Shown piece by piece: positions 1-11,101 of a stretch of DNA of 64,000 bases (positions are counted from its first letter, which is position 1; the number at the start of each line of letters is the position of its first letter). The position numbers and the translations under genes were made by a program. Below the pieces are notes generated by a model, which saw only the letters and a list, made by a program, of their open reading frames with translations, was not told the origin of the DNA and did not search any database. Origin of the DNA: Gamsiella multidivaricata (lineage: Eukaryota; Mortierellomycota; Mortierellomycetes; Mortierellales; Mortierellaceae); the NCBI RefSeq assembly GCF_025024155.1, contig NW_026251747.1:1-64000 (forward strand), given 5' to 3'.

Positions 1-343
1 CCAGGAGAAAGGGATGCACTGAAAGCTCAGGATTTGCTGCAGAAGAAAAGTAGGGAAGGGGAAGGATAGTAACGCTACAGACGCTGGTGTGCACAAGCTG
101 AATGAGGAGCAATGGAGCGATGAGCGGCGGCAAGTAACGACCTGTGCCATAAAAAAAAAAAAAAAAGTAAACAAACACAAGCAGACAGTCACCAAAACGC
201 GCTGTTGGCCCGTGCGTCCCATAGGTGACGCGAGTAAGACTTTCGCGCACGCCGATCTATTTGCTTTTCTACGACGCATTATGACACAAGGGGTTTTTAG
301 GGAAAAAAGTGTGGTCTAGAAAAAATATATATTATGGCTCATT
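1..343. other. Downstream flank, no gene seen
   Basis: This stretch lies just past the stop codon of the minus-strand RhoGAP-like gene. It has a short A-run near 150-166 and no reading frame with protein-like composition. It is probably 3' UTR and intergenic sequence. Confidence 0.5.
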
Positions 344-2869
344 TTATGCTGTAATGCCCTTCCCCATCGCCTGTGCATGGATTCGGTACAAATGATGGCT
401 GTGTTGCTGAGCCCTATTCATTGCAGCCCCTGGATGGTCTAGCATTCCTATAGGCACTTCTATTGCGACAGTACTCATACCAAATCCTGGATAGACAGAC
501 TTTGCTGACATTGCGAGTTCTGGGACTATCCTGTCCTGGCTCTGATCTGGTGTAATTGTGCTGTAATGCTGGTTCTGTTGCTGCTGTTGAAGTTGCAGCT
601 GTTGCTTTTGGCTAGCGCTGTAAACACCAAAACGCTGAGGAGGTTGTTGTCGAATATCCACCTCTTGGTAGAATCGTACTATATTTCGGTAGTATTCCTG
701 CTGCTGCTGCTGGAGTTTCTCGTGGCTCTTTCGGAACTCGATAATTATATTCTGATTATACATTCCTTTGTTGACTAGATCAGCCTGAGCACTTGCAGCT
801 GCCATAGCTGCCTGGTGAGTATAATGGCTCCTTACATCCTTCGCCTCTACTGGAATGGCGCCGCTGTTACTTGTGTTGCCACGGGTAGTCATGTGTAGGA
901 ATCGAACTAAGATAGTCATGAACAAATGGTTCTCTGCGCGCGTTCCTTCCTCAAGACCGATGTGAGCGCCATGGACCGAGTATCGTCCTGCGCCTCCTGC
1001 CATGGAATGCAGAATCTTTTTGTCAAAGACTGTTGAGAATAGCGCTGGGGCGACTTGCTGCACCAATCCCGTAAGTGTCACCTTGTTCCAGAGCTGGTGA
1101 TCCAGGACCTCCTGACAAAGATGTAAGACCTCCAATAAGATGACCCTGTTCATTTCGGGCAAAATTTGCAGGAACGCTGAAAGGTCGAAATGCTCGCGAG
1201 CCCACGCCATAGTGGTCTGCGAACCTCCTCTAAGAGACAAGGCAGGCATGGCTGGTAAAAGCGAATTAATGGGTGAGGGTGTTCGAGAAAGCTTCAGGGG
1301 GGTCGTGTTTGGGGTGGGAGATTGCTGACGGGCAGGGGATGATGGATTTGACAATGCTGGGGAGCGTGTAGGACCACCCCGCTTAAAGTACTGCCCCATG
1401 ACGGCATAGGGGATGACAGGATTGGACATCTGGGACAGAAGATTCAGCATCAAGCCAGCAACGGTATCAATACGGAGGCATTGGATCGAATAGAGATCGC
1501 AGCGATGCTGGTCTGTTAAGAGGGAAATCATCGAAGAGATGACCTTCTTGGGAGACAGGTTGTGAAAGATCCTAGGATGATCAAGCCCTATGGTAGACAG
1601 CAGATGGACACAAAAGGCATGCTTTAATGTTTGATTGATTTGGGTAACCAAAAAAAAAAAAAAAAAAAAAAAAGTACGTGCATCGCGTAGAACTAGTAGT
1701 ACTCATTCTACTTACCACGGCGACGGATCTCATCTGCACATCGGATGACTGTCCTATAGACAAATTCTGCACGAAGGCGCTGACCACCTGAAGGTACTAT
1801 AAGACAAAAGTGGCAGTTCATGTCGTACATGGATATTTGATTAAGATACAAGAACAACCAGCATTACAGCGCAAAAAATAAATAAGATAAAGATGAACCG
1901 CGGCGTCTTACCAAAGACCCCAGTTGTCTCGAGATCAACCATCATCTCACTAGCTCTAATTCCACCCCTGCTATTCCATCGAGTGTTCTTGGACTGGCAA
2001 GGCAAGGGAGGTTGGCCACCAAGTTGTTGCTCGTGTTGAAGCAGAAGGCTTGATAGAGTCTTCAAGCGTTTTTTCTTACCCCCTGAGGTGGGCGAGGAAA
2101 GATTACTCAAGTTCGATGGAGGCGGTAGCAACGAAAAGTGATCCATACTTGCATTCCTACTGGAAGAGAGGGCGGATAAAGTCGGAACAGGTGACAGAAA
2201 TGCCGATTGGTACTCTCTGCCATGTGTATCAGGGAGTTGGGGGTCGGAGATGTTTTCGAGCATTGCGATGGACTTGGAACGAGGATCGAAGGGATTCGAA
2301 ACCGCGTCCCCTTTCATCGCTCTCTGCTCTTGGCTTTGGTCGGGAACCGAAGGCGTTTCTGCCTGCGAAGATTTCGCGTCCAAAGAGCGAAACGAGTGAG
2401 GTGACTGTTGGCGACTATGATCTGAGACCTGGAAGCTCGAAGCTACCGGTGCTTCTGATGAGCTGCTGGCGCCCTCGATCTCTTGTTTAGTAGTCGTGGG
2501 ATAGGGCTGCTCCTGCTTATTGTTGCTCTGGTGACGCGTCTTGGAGCTCAGTATCTCGGTGCTCGGTCGCCGTGAGGATGGCGTGGTATCCAAGGGTTCA
2601 GTTAAGAACAAGGATATTGAGGAATCAGAAGACAGCGTTGGCGATGCGAGATTAGAGGTGATGGAGAAATAGCTGCTTGACGAGCTATCGCTATCATTGC
2701 TCATGGCATTACTCCTTTGGACAATTTCTCGTGTCAACTCATACACAATGTCGCTTTTGTTGTCGTGGGGCTGTTGGTTATGCTGCTGCTGTGCATCAAT
2801 TTTGTTTGCATGGGTGGAGCTAGAACGCTTTCCCTTGATGGAAGAGAAACGCTTGAGAAAGGACGACAT
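344..2869 (-). CDS. RhoGAP-fold protein lacking the arginine finger
   Basis: Spliced model of three exons, 1912-2869, 1716-1796 and 344-1587, giving about 760 aa; both introns are GT-AG and keep frame. The start is the ATG at 2869, with A at -3; the open frame upstream has no ATG. The N-terminal ~310 residues are Ser/Gln-rich and low in complexity. A RhoGAP fold then follows: a VPSGGQR entry, an EIRRRG-L helix end, the loop RIFHNLS, the helix VAGLMLNLLSQMSNPVIPY, and a PEMNRVILLEVLHL helix. The C terminus is Gln-rich. Active RhoGAPs have Gly-Ile-Phe/Tyr-Arg in the loop; here His replaces that Arg, so the domain probably binds a GTPase without activating hydrolysis. DEPDC1-like pseudo-GAPs are the closest comparison. 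Fold: confident; biological role: unknown. Confidence 0.75.
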
Positions 2870-4418
2870 GCTCCGTGGTAATGTGATGTTTGCTGTCCGT
2901 TTTATAGTATATCGTTGATGCTGGATTGGATTAGACAAAAACGAATGCTGTTAGAATAAAAGAAAGCGAAATGAGGCAGAGAAGAGTGGCTGAATATGGC
3001 CCATAACCGGACCAATGCGAAGAAAACACACAGAAAGCGCTAGTACTTAGTCGACTTGAGGGACCGTAGGAATACAGTGACAATTTAAGGTGAGAAATGG
3101 TAAAAGAAAGTAGGATATGTTCGGTGATGATGATAAACTGAGGTCAAGAGGGAGTAAGTTGCACATGCACATGCATTTGTATGCTTTGGAAGGAGGGCGG
3201 AGAAAATACGCTAAAGGAGAGGAAAAGTAGTAACTGGTTTTCGGTTCCCTTGTATGCGTCTTTGAGTGTGTATGAGTGAAATTGGCGTGAGAGCATAATG
3301 AGTTGGAGAGTGCAACCACTCTTACTGTCATCTTCCTTTATAAAATCATCGTCAAATTAGTACCGGCAGTTAGAAGAGCAGTAGAAAGACAGGAGCAAAC
3401 GACGCGAAGTGTATGAAAGGAAGCAATGATATAAAACATAAGTGCCCGTTGGTGCAAGAACCAGGAGGCGGTTTAAAGAAAACAAGGTCCCTGCAATCAG
3501 CTGTGGTGTAACATCCATGTGGCCCAGGATCATCAGCCATGCATAAAAACGAGAGACGAGGTGCTAGGGGTTTGAGGGTTCAGGGGACGCGACTTGAAGA
3601 GATTACCTGCATCATGATTGTGGGTTCAGTCCATGTCATCATTTGTAACATAAAGGTACATGTGCCAGCTCCCTGGACCCTTGTTTTCCTATCCTATTAG
3701 CTCTGTTCCTCTTTTAAATTGTCTTAATTGCAAAAAATACACATCTCTGTTGAACACATGTGGCAATGCGTGAAAGGAAGAATTCGAATGGGAGGCGTAT
3801 GTAAATATGCGCCATCATGGTAGCAGTGGGGATGGTGATGAGGAAGTGACGGATTGGTGTGCATACAGATGCCCGCTAGTGCCGGCGCTAGTATAGGTAT
3901 GATAGGCGCCTACATGGCGCTTAGATTTTTTTTAATGCGTTTGGAAGGGTGGAGAGGGAATTTGTTGAGCTGTTGTGGAATATTACCTTGGTTCTCCCCT
4001 TCGACGAAGGGGCTTGTAGATATGGGCTGTATTATTTATCGAAGTGAAGATTGTAGTGAGTAAACACAGCGGTAGTGATTGGTATCAATTGCTGAAGTAG
4101 TTAGATATTCATTCATGCATCGGGTGAGAAATTGAGATGAACAAACCACGGAGAGGGAAGACAACGTATTTAAAAGATGAGTGTAGACTCAAGAGAGGCG
4201 ATATTACAGATGCAGATTGTAATGGATGTGAACACGGCAGGGATGTGGCGCAAAAATGTCGTAAATATGCTATAAAGTCGTGCAGTGTTTCTACATACGT
4301 TTTCTTAATAAAAAAGAGAAAGTACGTCTTCACCTTTGACCATTTATATTCTACTCATTGTCCAAAATCCATCGTTCTCCAGAGAGGGAGCGAGCAAAAT
4401 AGAAAAGACGTGTCGCGT
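2870..4418. other. Intergenic region, promoter side of the RhoGAP-like gene
   Basis: About 1.5 kb without a convincing gene. It must hold the 5' UTR and promoter of the minus-strand gene starting at 2869, and the 3' flank of the candidate gene ending at 4419. Short open frames exist on both strands, but they lack protein-like composition or splice continuity. I see no RNA gene. Confidence 0.4.
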
Positions 4419-4967
4419 CTAGATCCCTGATAGAAACAGAGCCATGCCAAAAAACAACGATGCAGTAGCATAACAAACCGTGACCATTCCCACAACGCCA
4501 TAAATAAAAGCAAACAAATTGAACCATCGCTCCAGATTCATGTACAGTGCATGGGAATAATAGCTCTAAAATCTTTTAAAATAAAACCAAGCAAGCGCCA
4601 GTTGACGTCCAGGAGCATAAAAGACTCGGCACTGCCCCCTTTGGACATTTGGGCAAAAAAGTTAGAAATCTCAAAAATATCGTATACCTTTGTATTGAAT
4701 CTTGAGCATTGCAAATAAGCACATTGATACACATAGAACCTACAGATGCGGAGCGAAAAAATGTCAGCGAGGCGGGGCCAGCACAGAATGCGAGGGGTAG
4801 GGTGTGTGGAGATGAAGTATGGGTGCAGTCGATCCAGGACGTACGTGGGATGTGGGTAACCAGGCGTTTAATGCAGCTCACAGGTGAGCATTAAAACACC
4901 ACGGATAAAACACACGCGAATAATCGCTGCCAATGTCGTTATCCCGCCCTACGATTATTTCCATCAT
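4419..4967 (-). CDS. Candidate small multi-pass membrane protein (3 exons)
   Basis: Hand-spliced model: exons 4882-4967, 4688-4739 and 4419-4565, giving 94 aa. Donors are GTGAGC and GTATAC, acceptors CTGTAG and TTTTAG, and introns are 142 and 122 nt. Phases agree across both junctions. The start is the ATG-ATG pair at 4967. The last exon encodes a long hydrophobic stretch (FAFIYGVVGMVTVCYATA, then FFGMALFLSGI and stop), consistent with one or two membrane helices. The middle exon encodes FYVYQCAYLQC. I do not recognise the family. Continuity of three exons and the hydrophobic C terminus argue for a real gene, but I searched for this model by eye, and more 5' exons are possible. The gene may also be non-functional. 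Confidence 0.4.
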
Positions 4968-6515
4968 GCATACATCTCAGCTGTTCGTAACAGGTATACC
5001 TTATGTTTCGTACAATCAACCATTCTTAAAAAATGTCGGGACGATACAGCAAAGCCAAGATAGAAGAGTCCCTCGATCTGAAAGACGTTTCTTGACCCCG
5101 AGAGATACCCAGATCTTGGGCTGAAAATGAAGTAAGACGCGGTAGCCCCTTATTATTATTATAGCTCGCGAAAGAAAACATAAAAAAACGATGGACCGAA
5201 GAGGTGACCGTGGGAGAATGAAAGCATTTAAACGAAGTGTGATTCAGATCAGGCTCATCATCGGCGCAGCATGATTGAAGCGTATTGCTCAAAAAAAAAA
5301 GAACTATCAATTCCTTTGTGGACCCTCGATATGTCCACGAATTCATCTTTGTAACACTCACATATTCACGCGTTCCTGGAAGGAAATACATACCGTTATA
5401 CTTATCCAAAGAAGGGCCGTTGCCGAATCAGTGAAGTGTACGTCGTTGCTTTTCGCTCCTGTTAACTGGATTGATCGTAAGCAGACTGAGGTACAAGGAA
5501 AGGGTTAAAGTAGAGGTGAAGAATGGGACATGGTGGGGAAAGGCATTGCTTTTATACCTCTTCTCTTCATCACTGTGCTAAGACAGCAATACAGACGGAT
5601 TTGAATATCGACACTGTTGCAGCCTTCTTTTCTGTTGGTATAAATCCGGAGCTCATTTCCTCACTCTCGGCTCTTTTTCTAGTTTCGAAGAGATGCTTAT
5701 GCTCGAAAAATGGTCTGTATTACCCTCTCTGCTCCTAGTTGTTATTTCTCGCTTTTTTACTGACGAACCCAGCTGTTACAAGATTGACGAACGAACCACA
5801 TGGAGGAATTAACATCCCATGCAACCTCCGGGGCACTTTTCATATCTGCAAGCAAACAGGTACAAAGAAGATTTTCAAGGTGCGCACCGGGGCTGCTGTA
5901 CGTCCTTCGAGCCCCTATTCCTTTACATGACATATGACCCCACCGCCATACTATATTGTCTGCATACAATATCTAGCCCAATGGTCCAATCCCCTGGAGT
6001 CTGGGAACGCAAAAATAGAAAGACCCTACCCACCGAGATGCATTTTAAAACGGAGACAGTGGCTCTCTCCTTAAACAACTCCGGGTGGTTAAGCCCAACT
6101 AACGCACGGTTTGTACCCAGCTGCGCAATCTCCTACCACCATTCTTCCTCTTCACCTTGGTGTGCATTTTGACGGATACTCTTAAAGGCAGCGTTTGTTC
6201 TTTGTTATGTGTCACTATAATCTGTATAGTTTATAGCAAGGATGCAAAAGACGACGGTAATAGCTGCAAAGAGATAGAAAATATTCATGAAAGTGTATGA
6301 GCGTAGTATAGTGCTCATTGAAGGATCAGACCAACACAAATCGCTTCCCCTTTTCCCCGTTTTTTTTTTGTTTCCTGCGCATCTCGTTCCTGACCTGTAT
6401 TATCCCGCGAACTCCTGAGCCAACGTCAACCTCCTATTTATTCTTGGATTTCTGGCTCCCTATGTTGCACAAACGGAAGGTGGACAGACGGAGAAGACGC
6501 AATGCGATTCTCATC
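4968..6515. other. Intergenic region without supported genes
   Basis: About 1.5 kb between the candidate small membrane protein and the 3' end of the aspartic protease gene. Several 60-130 codon open frames occur, but their products look random. The plus-strand frame at 6318-6686 partly overlaps the protease gene in antisense. I see no RNA gene. Confidence 0.4.
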
Positions 6516-7991
6516 TCAGGTAAACATAGCCATGATCATAGCGATGATACTCAGGCCCGTGGCCATGCTGGATGTCGTCCTAGACATCGCCAAGGTCTCA
6601 AACCGGCCAAGACCTATCGAAAGCTGCACCGGTATAATGTCAATGCCACCGGGCATAGGCTCTCCGGAGAGTCCTTCGTCGCCTAGCGACGCATTCGTCA
6701 CATTAATCTTGGCCAAACCGATCCTGCTCGCTCCAGGCGTGAAGTCGTAAACGGCATACACTTGTCGAAGGAATGGATCCCCGAGGATGTACATTTCGTA
6801 ATTCTCTAATGGCATCACCAACGACACACAGAGCGGAGACTCTCCACCAGCAATGGCCACGTAGTCCAGATAGGGAACCTCGTACTTGACTCCATTAAAA
6901 GAGATCCCAAAAGTCATGTTGCCCGTGCAGGGAAGCGTGTAGACTTGGTCCGTGGCAGAGTAGGCTGACCCAGGGATTTCGGCATGGAATGCCCGTGCAA
7001 ACGATGTTGGGACCGCGATGAACGACGTGCCAGTGTCGAACAACCACGGCGACTTTGTATAGCCTACTACAGACGTCTCGCCCACGAAAGCATTGTCCGC
7101 ATCGATATACCACATTCCCTCGCGGACACTCGGGGTGGTGGAGATTGGTACCTGATTGAGTGATCCTGTGAATTTTGTGCGATCGATCCCGCCAAAAAGA
7201 AAGGACCCACCTTGATTCTTCTTGAGGGTCGATGTCAAATAGACTGAGAACACGTTCATATCCAGCAATTTGCTCTTATAGATGGTCGCCAGTGGTGGAA
7301 TCGCATTAAGGACGGGCGAACTAGGCATGAGACCCACCAGACCAGAGATTCCTGGTCCGTACGACGACAGATCGAGTCCGCTCCGCGTGACGTCTAAGAT
7401 CTGCTGGTTCTTGATATCAAGCCCACCAATAGTGACCTTATCCGTCACGATAGGTCCACTGCCCCAGGTACCATCGCCGTACGAGATGTTGTAAGAGTAA
7501 AGGGTCTTTGCGCAGGAGATGCAGGTGTAATGGGCCATGTCGCTGCAGTGCAACCCCTGACACTTGTTCGAGGTGATCACAATCATATCGCTTCCCGTGT
7601 CAAAGATAACTTCGAAGGATTGCGGCGGGTCTCCTAGGATCATGGTTCCGGAGTAGCCCAGGTTCTTGGCGTTGGTGACGACCGAGTTTCCCAAGTACTT
7701 TGAGGTAAAGAGTTTGCTGCCTCCTTGTCCTAATACGCTCCTAGACGCGGCGTTGATAAATGGGTCAGACTGAATGACGGGCTTGGAGACCATGACCTCG
7801 AATGTTGCAGCGAGCGAGGGTGATGTGAGGGTTGCGTTGAAGATAAGGAATAGGAGGAGAAAGCCGTAACTTCTTGCTGCTGAGAGGGTTGAGATACGCT
7901 GTGGGACCAGTTGAGGATCCGTTGGCACGTCCGTGGTGGTATATAATTTCCTAGACGTCCTGTAGACGGGCCAAGGCTGTGATTGGGCCAT
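6516..7991 (-). CDS. Pepsin-like aspartic protease, probably GPI-anchored (A1 family)
   Basis: Single-exon gene of 491 aa with an ATG start at 7991. Both catalytic motifs are intact: FDTGSD with Asp131, and FDTGTS with Asp319. The flap Tyr lies in NISYGDGTWGSG near residue 171, and the closing ILGDPFLRQVYAVYD motif is present. A hydrophobic segment at about 41-60 (FLLLFLIF) acts as a signal or signal anchor after an unusually long 40-residue N-terminal tail. The last ~15 residues are hydrophobic (GLSIIAMIMAMF) after a small-residue stretch, the layout of a GPI-anchor signal. By analogy with yapsins and other fungal A1 proteases it should act at the cell surface or outside the cell. Substrate cannot be told from sequence. 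Confidence 0.9.
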   Translation of the reverse strand: MAQSQPWPVYRTSRKLYTTTDVPTDPQLVPQRISTLSAARSYGFLLLFLIFNATLTSPSLAATFEVMVSKPVIQSDPFINAASRSVLGQGGSKLFTSKYLGNSVVTNAKNLGYSGTMILGDPPQSFEVIFDTGSDMIVITSNKCQGLHCSDMAHYTCISCAKTLYSYNISYGDGTWGSGPIVTDKVTIGGLDIKNQQILDVTRSGLDLSSYGPGISGLVGLMPSSPVLNAIPPLATIYKSKLLDMNVFSVYLTSTLKKNQGGSFLFGGIDRTKFTGSLNQVPISTTPSVREGMWYIDADNAFVGETSVVGYTKSPWLFDTGTSFIAVPTSFARAFHAEIPGSAYSATDQVYTLPCTGNMTFGISFNGVKYEVPYLDYVAIAGGESPLCVSLVMPLENYEMYILGDPFLRQVYAVYDFTPGASRIGLAKINVTNASLGDEGLSGEPMPGGIDIIPVQLSIGLGRFETLAMSRTTSSMATGLSIIAMIMAMFT

Positions 7992-8977
7992 AGCACTGGG
8001 TGGGACAAAGTGTGCTGTGCAGTCCAGACAAGGATTAGTCCAGTCGAGTCGTACACAAGAAAAAAAAAATGCCCGAGGGTGTGAAGGAAGGGATGCAGAG
8101 AAGAATTGAATGACTGAATGAAGAGAGAAGGAATGTGAATGAACGAATGGTGTGATGAGAGATTGCGATTACTGGTCGAGGGAGAGTATGAATACGAGCG
8201 AGAGGCAAGAAAGCGTCCTTCATGCCTTCATGTCTCTTGTCCAGCGATTTCGCATGATGAGCAGAATGAAATGATCACGAGTATGGATAACACTATGCAG
8301 TCAGACGCCAAGAAGCCATTGTGGTAGCGCAAGTACATTGACCTACTGCATGATCGATGTCAGCTTGGACCATATCGCCTGTGTTATTTTCGTCGCTCCA
8401 CACTTTGTACAGCCCATATTCGAGCAGTGTCTCTTCAGTGTGTGGTGCTAATGCCGGGGTTCCAAGGATAAAGAAGCATGCGTCAGTTATAGAATAGTAT
8501 TAAGTAGCCGTGGAGGGAGAGGGAGCGCACGAGAGCCATCCAGGCTTTTGCCTGGCTTCCGTACCTGGATACGACTTCGTCCGAGATGGCTCTTGCGTTT
8601 CAGCTTTACGCTATGTACCATCCCCTCCTTTCTGGATGTATGACCTACAGCTATTAAGTGGCCCATGGTCTATTCCATGGAGACCAAACAACGCCGAGTC
8701 ATTCTCTCCCTTATCCAAGGGCCCGCCATTTATTGCCTCCATGCATACTGAGTGATCGCCCAAAAGGATCTTGTGTAGTCCATGACCGGCACTCTGTCGA
8801 TTCACAAACAAAAATTCAGGAGTGCTTGTGTAACCACTAAAAATAAAGTTCGCGACGTCCTAGAAAAGTTTGGCTGACATGCTGGGATGCATATAAATCA
8901 TGCGCTATTCCCATGCTCGTGAGTTATCAAGGAACCGGAACCGACAAAAGAGGTGACATACTGAAGCTAGTCCCTAA
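7992..8977. other. Promoter region of the protease and flank of tRNA-Arg
   Basis: About 1 kb without a supported gene. It contains the upstream region of the minus-strand protease gene. The minus-strand tRNA-Arg reads into this stretch; in that direction a TTTT tract follows near 8948, the expected kind of RNA polymerase III terminator. Confidence 0.4.
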
Positions 8978-9049
8978 TGATCTACGCAGGGGTCGAACCT
9001 GCAATCTCCTGATTCGTAGTCAGACGCCTTTCCATTGGGCCAGTAGACC
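8978..9049 (-). tRNA. tRNA-Arg (ACG)
   Basis: 72 nt that fold into a full cloverleaf on the minus strand. The acceptor stem is GGTCTAC with GTAGATC and discriminator A. The D arm is GCC-CAATGGAAA-GGC. The anticodon loop is CTACGAA, giving ACG. The variable loop is AGATT and the T arm is GCAGG-TTCGACC-CCTGC. No intron is present and CCA is not encoded, as usual in eukaryotes. The body closely resembles other fungal tRNA-Arg(ACG) genes. Confidence 0.95.
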
Positions 9050-9786
9050 GGTTGCTGGTTCTGAAATAACCAGGACTTTGGATAATTTTGTATTCACTTC
9101 CGACCTGGTGGTTTCGGTGGCTTGTCCGGGCCCCATGGCCTTTGGCGACCTTCTAGGCTGCCATCTTGTGGAACATGATCTGCGGGCGGGCGAGCCTGTG
9201 TGGTACAGTAGTATCACGCGAAGCTTCCAGAGAACAGTGCTGTGGATCCTAGTTTCGGATCCAGCTTGGTGCGGTTGTTTTTCGGCACGGGGGGCCGTGT
9301 ATAAATTACCTTTCGGATCGCGGGCAGCAGGGGATTGGCACCCTCCTGAGAGAATGTTCTATTCTGCTCAGGTTCGCACGCCACCGTGGGCTACGAGGAG
9401 ATTTTTCAGAACTGTCACTCGGATTTGCCAGAGCCGTTCTCCAGCACTAAGGTTACGGGGGGGACTATTGAGAGAGGAGACTAAATAATTTACTTCAGAA
9501 ATCACTCGAGGGCCGCAGTAACATCGTAAGGAAGCCGTACATATATGCCGGATCGAAACATAAGTTGAATATTTGCCGAATCAAGTCACACAGGAGAGAG
9601 CCAGTCCAAAGGATCAAGATATCAAGTTAGCAGGAACAGGACGACCGAGGCAGGCTTGCGGGAAAATACGCGGGATTTATATGGCGCCTCCTACCATTGT
9701 TCGGGACAAACAGGAACATCCTGACCAGCGAGAAATAGTAACCCCCATAAAATAACCAATAAACCCTGGCAAAGATTGTCCATTGG
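9050..9786. other. Retroelement-flanking sequence between tRNA-Arg and the LINE cluster
   Basis: No intact gene. The plus-strand open frame ending at 9488 has uneven composition. A short stretch near 9168-9184 (TGGAACATGATCTGCGG) also occurs at the 5' edge of the truncated LINE copy starting near 9831, and in part near 13207. This suggests older retroelement debris here. Confidence 0.4.

Positions 9787-9828
<42 letters not shown>
9787..9828. repeat. 42-nt poly(A) tract
   Basis: An uninterrupted run of 42 A residues lies immediately before the first truncated LINE copy. A long A-run at this point could be the tail of an earlier non-LTR insertion into which, or after which, the next copy was placed. 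Confidence 0.9.
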
Positions 9829-9830
<2 letters not shown>

Positions 9831-11088
9831 TGTGGAACATGATCTGCGGCAGCTACTCAAGCAGCAGACGACAATCAGGCGTCATCAGGCCTGGACAACC
9901 CAACGTCGTGTCAAGAGAGCGATACCAGATCTTGCCGACGTGGAGTGGCGGTCCACCCTTGCCCATGTCCACGACAAGCGCTCTGTGCACACGTTCTTCA
10001 GCAGTGCTGCTGATACGTCCCAGAGGACACATCATATTAAGAAGCTGCATGGTATGCTGCCTACCCTGAATACCATGAAGGCTCGCCACCCGAGTCTATA
10101 TCCTGACCGTGTCTGCTGCGTCTGCGATGTTCAGGACGAAGACAACCATCACCTGTGGACGTGCAGTGCTACTAGAGATGTCCACAAGGCGATCTGGCGC
10201 GAAGGGCTACAGCAGATTGATAAGTGGGGACGAGCTGCAACGACCGCATACAACAAGAACAGCAAGAAGCAGCAAGAGCGTGATAGGATCCGCGCTGGAG
10301 CCGCCGCTGCTGCACCGAAACCCATTCGATGGGTTTGTCCTAACAACGAGACCCACATCCGAGGTCTATCCTGTATCGCCGGGACCCGATCAATGCTCAA
10401 AGGCGACGAGTATTATGACCGCTCTCCGGATCTGACCTGGAGCATCAGCGATTTATGCCGTGGCATCACACCCGTCAGCCTTATCAAGGAGTGGGGCAGT
10501 CTATTTACCTCGCCATCGTCGATTGCGCGCCAGGTCATTCACAAGTTCGTCGGCTTTATTGAGGAGAAAGCTACGGAGCTGATCTGGAAACCACGCTGCA
10601 AGGCCACCATTGCTCGAGAGCGAGAATGGGGGATCACAGCCAAGATGAAACGAACTCCATACAAGGGACCGAGAGGGGACTGGAGTGAAGGGTATGGATA
10701 CATTAGCGACGATGACCAATGTCCGTGTGGTGCATTACTCGCTGACCATGTAAACGGGAGCTGCCCTGGCCCCCTGCTTGACCCAGACGCAGCGGATCGG
10801 ACACTGCTGGATTGCCTGCAAGGGAGGAGGCGGTTGACAACCATGGAGGGGATGGGGAAGATACCCTTCTTGTAACAAGGTGTTTTCAGCTTTTAACACA
10901 CTGATGAGGTGTGGCAATTGTTGCGCAGGCCCTAGGGGCAGGCCCGGGGAATGTGACCTGTCTTTTGGCGACTGTGGATCGGTTCCGCTTTGGTGGCGAG
11001 GACAGCGATAGTAGATCTTTGCTAGATAGTCTGATAGATTCGCAGAGTCAATTGACTCGAGAGACAAGTTGTTATATAAAAAAAAAAA
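9829..11088 (+). mobile_element. 5'-truncated non-LTR retrotransposon, copy 1
   Basis: Holds one open frame at 9832-10875 (about 347 codons, no stop), encoding only the C-terminal end of a LINE polyprotein. It carries the zinc-binding region KKLHGMLPTLNTMKARHP followed by CCVCDVQDEDNHHLWTC, typical of the tail after the reverse transcriptase and RNase H domains. A second Cys motif, CPCGALLADHVNGSCPG, is near the end. About 200 nt of 3' UTR and an A-run at 11078-11088 follow. The reverse transcriptase and endonuclease are absent, so this is a dead 5'-truncated insertion. It shares coding and 3' UTR sequence with copy 3 at 13203-14446. Confidence 0.8.
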
Positions 11089-11101
11089 GGCGACCTTATA
11101 G

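Noticed and set aside
344..1651. Separate gene for the C-terminal half of the RhoGAP-like protein
   Set aside because: The apparent upstream codons before 1587 lie in an intron with a long T-run; splicing at the TAG acceptor joins the domain in frame to exons at 1716 and 1912.
2938..2938. Earlier start for the RhoGAP-like protein at 2938
   Set aside because: The codon there is TTG; the first ATG in frame is at 2869 and begins a natural N terminus (MSSFLKRFSS).
6318..6686. 122-codon plus-strand frame at the end of the protease gene
   Set aside because: Partly antisense to the protease C terminus and without protein-like features upstream of it.
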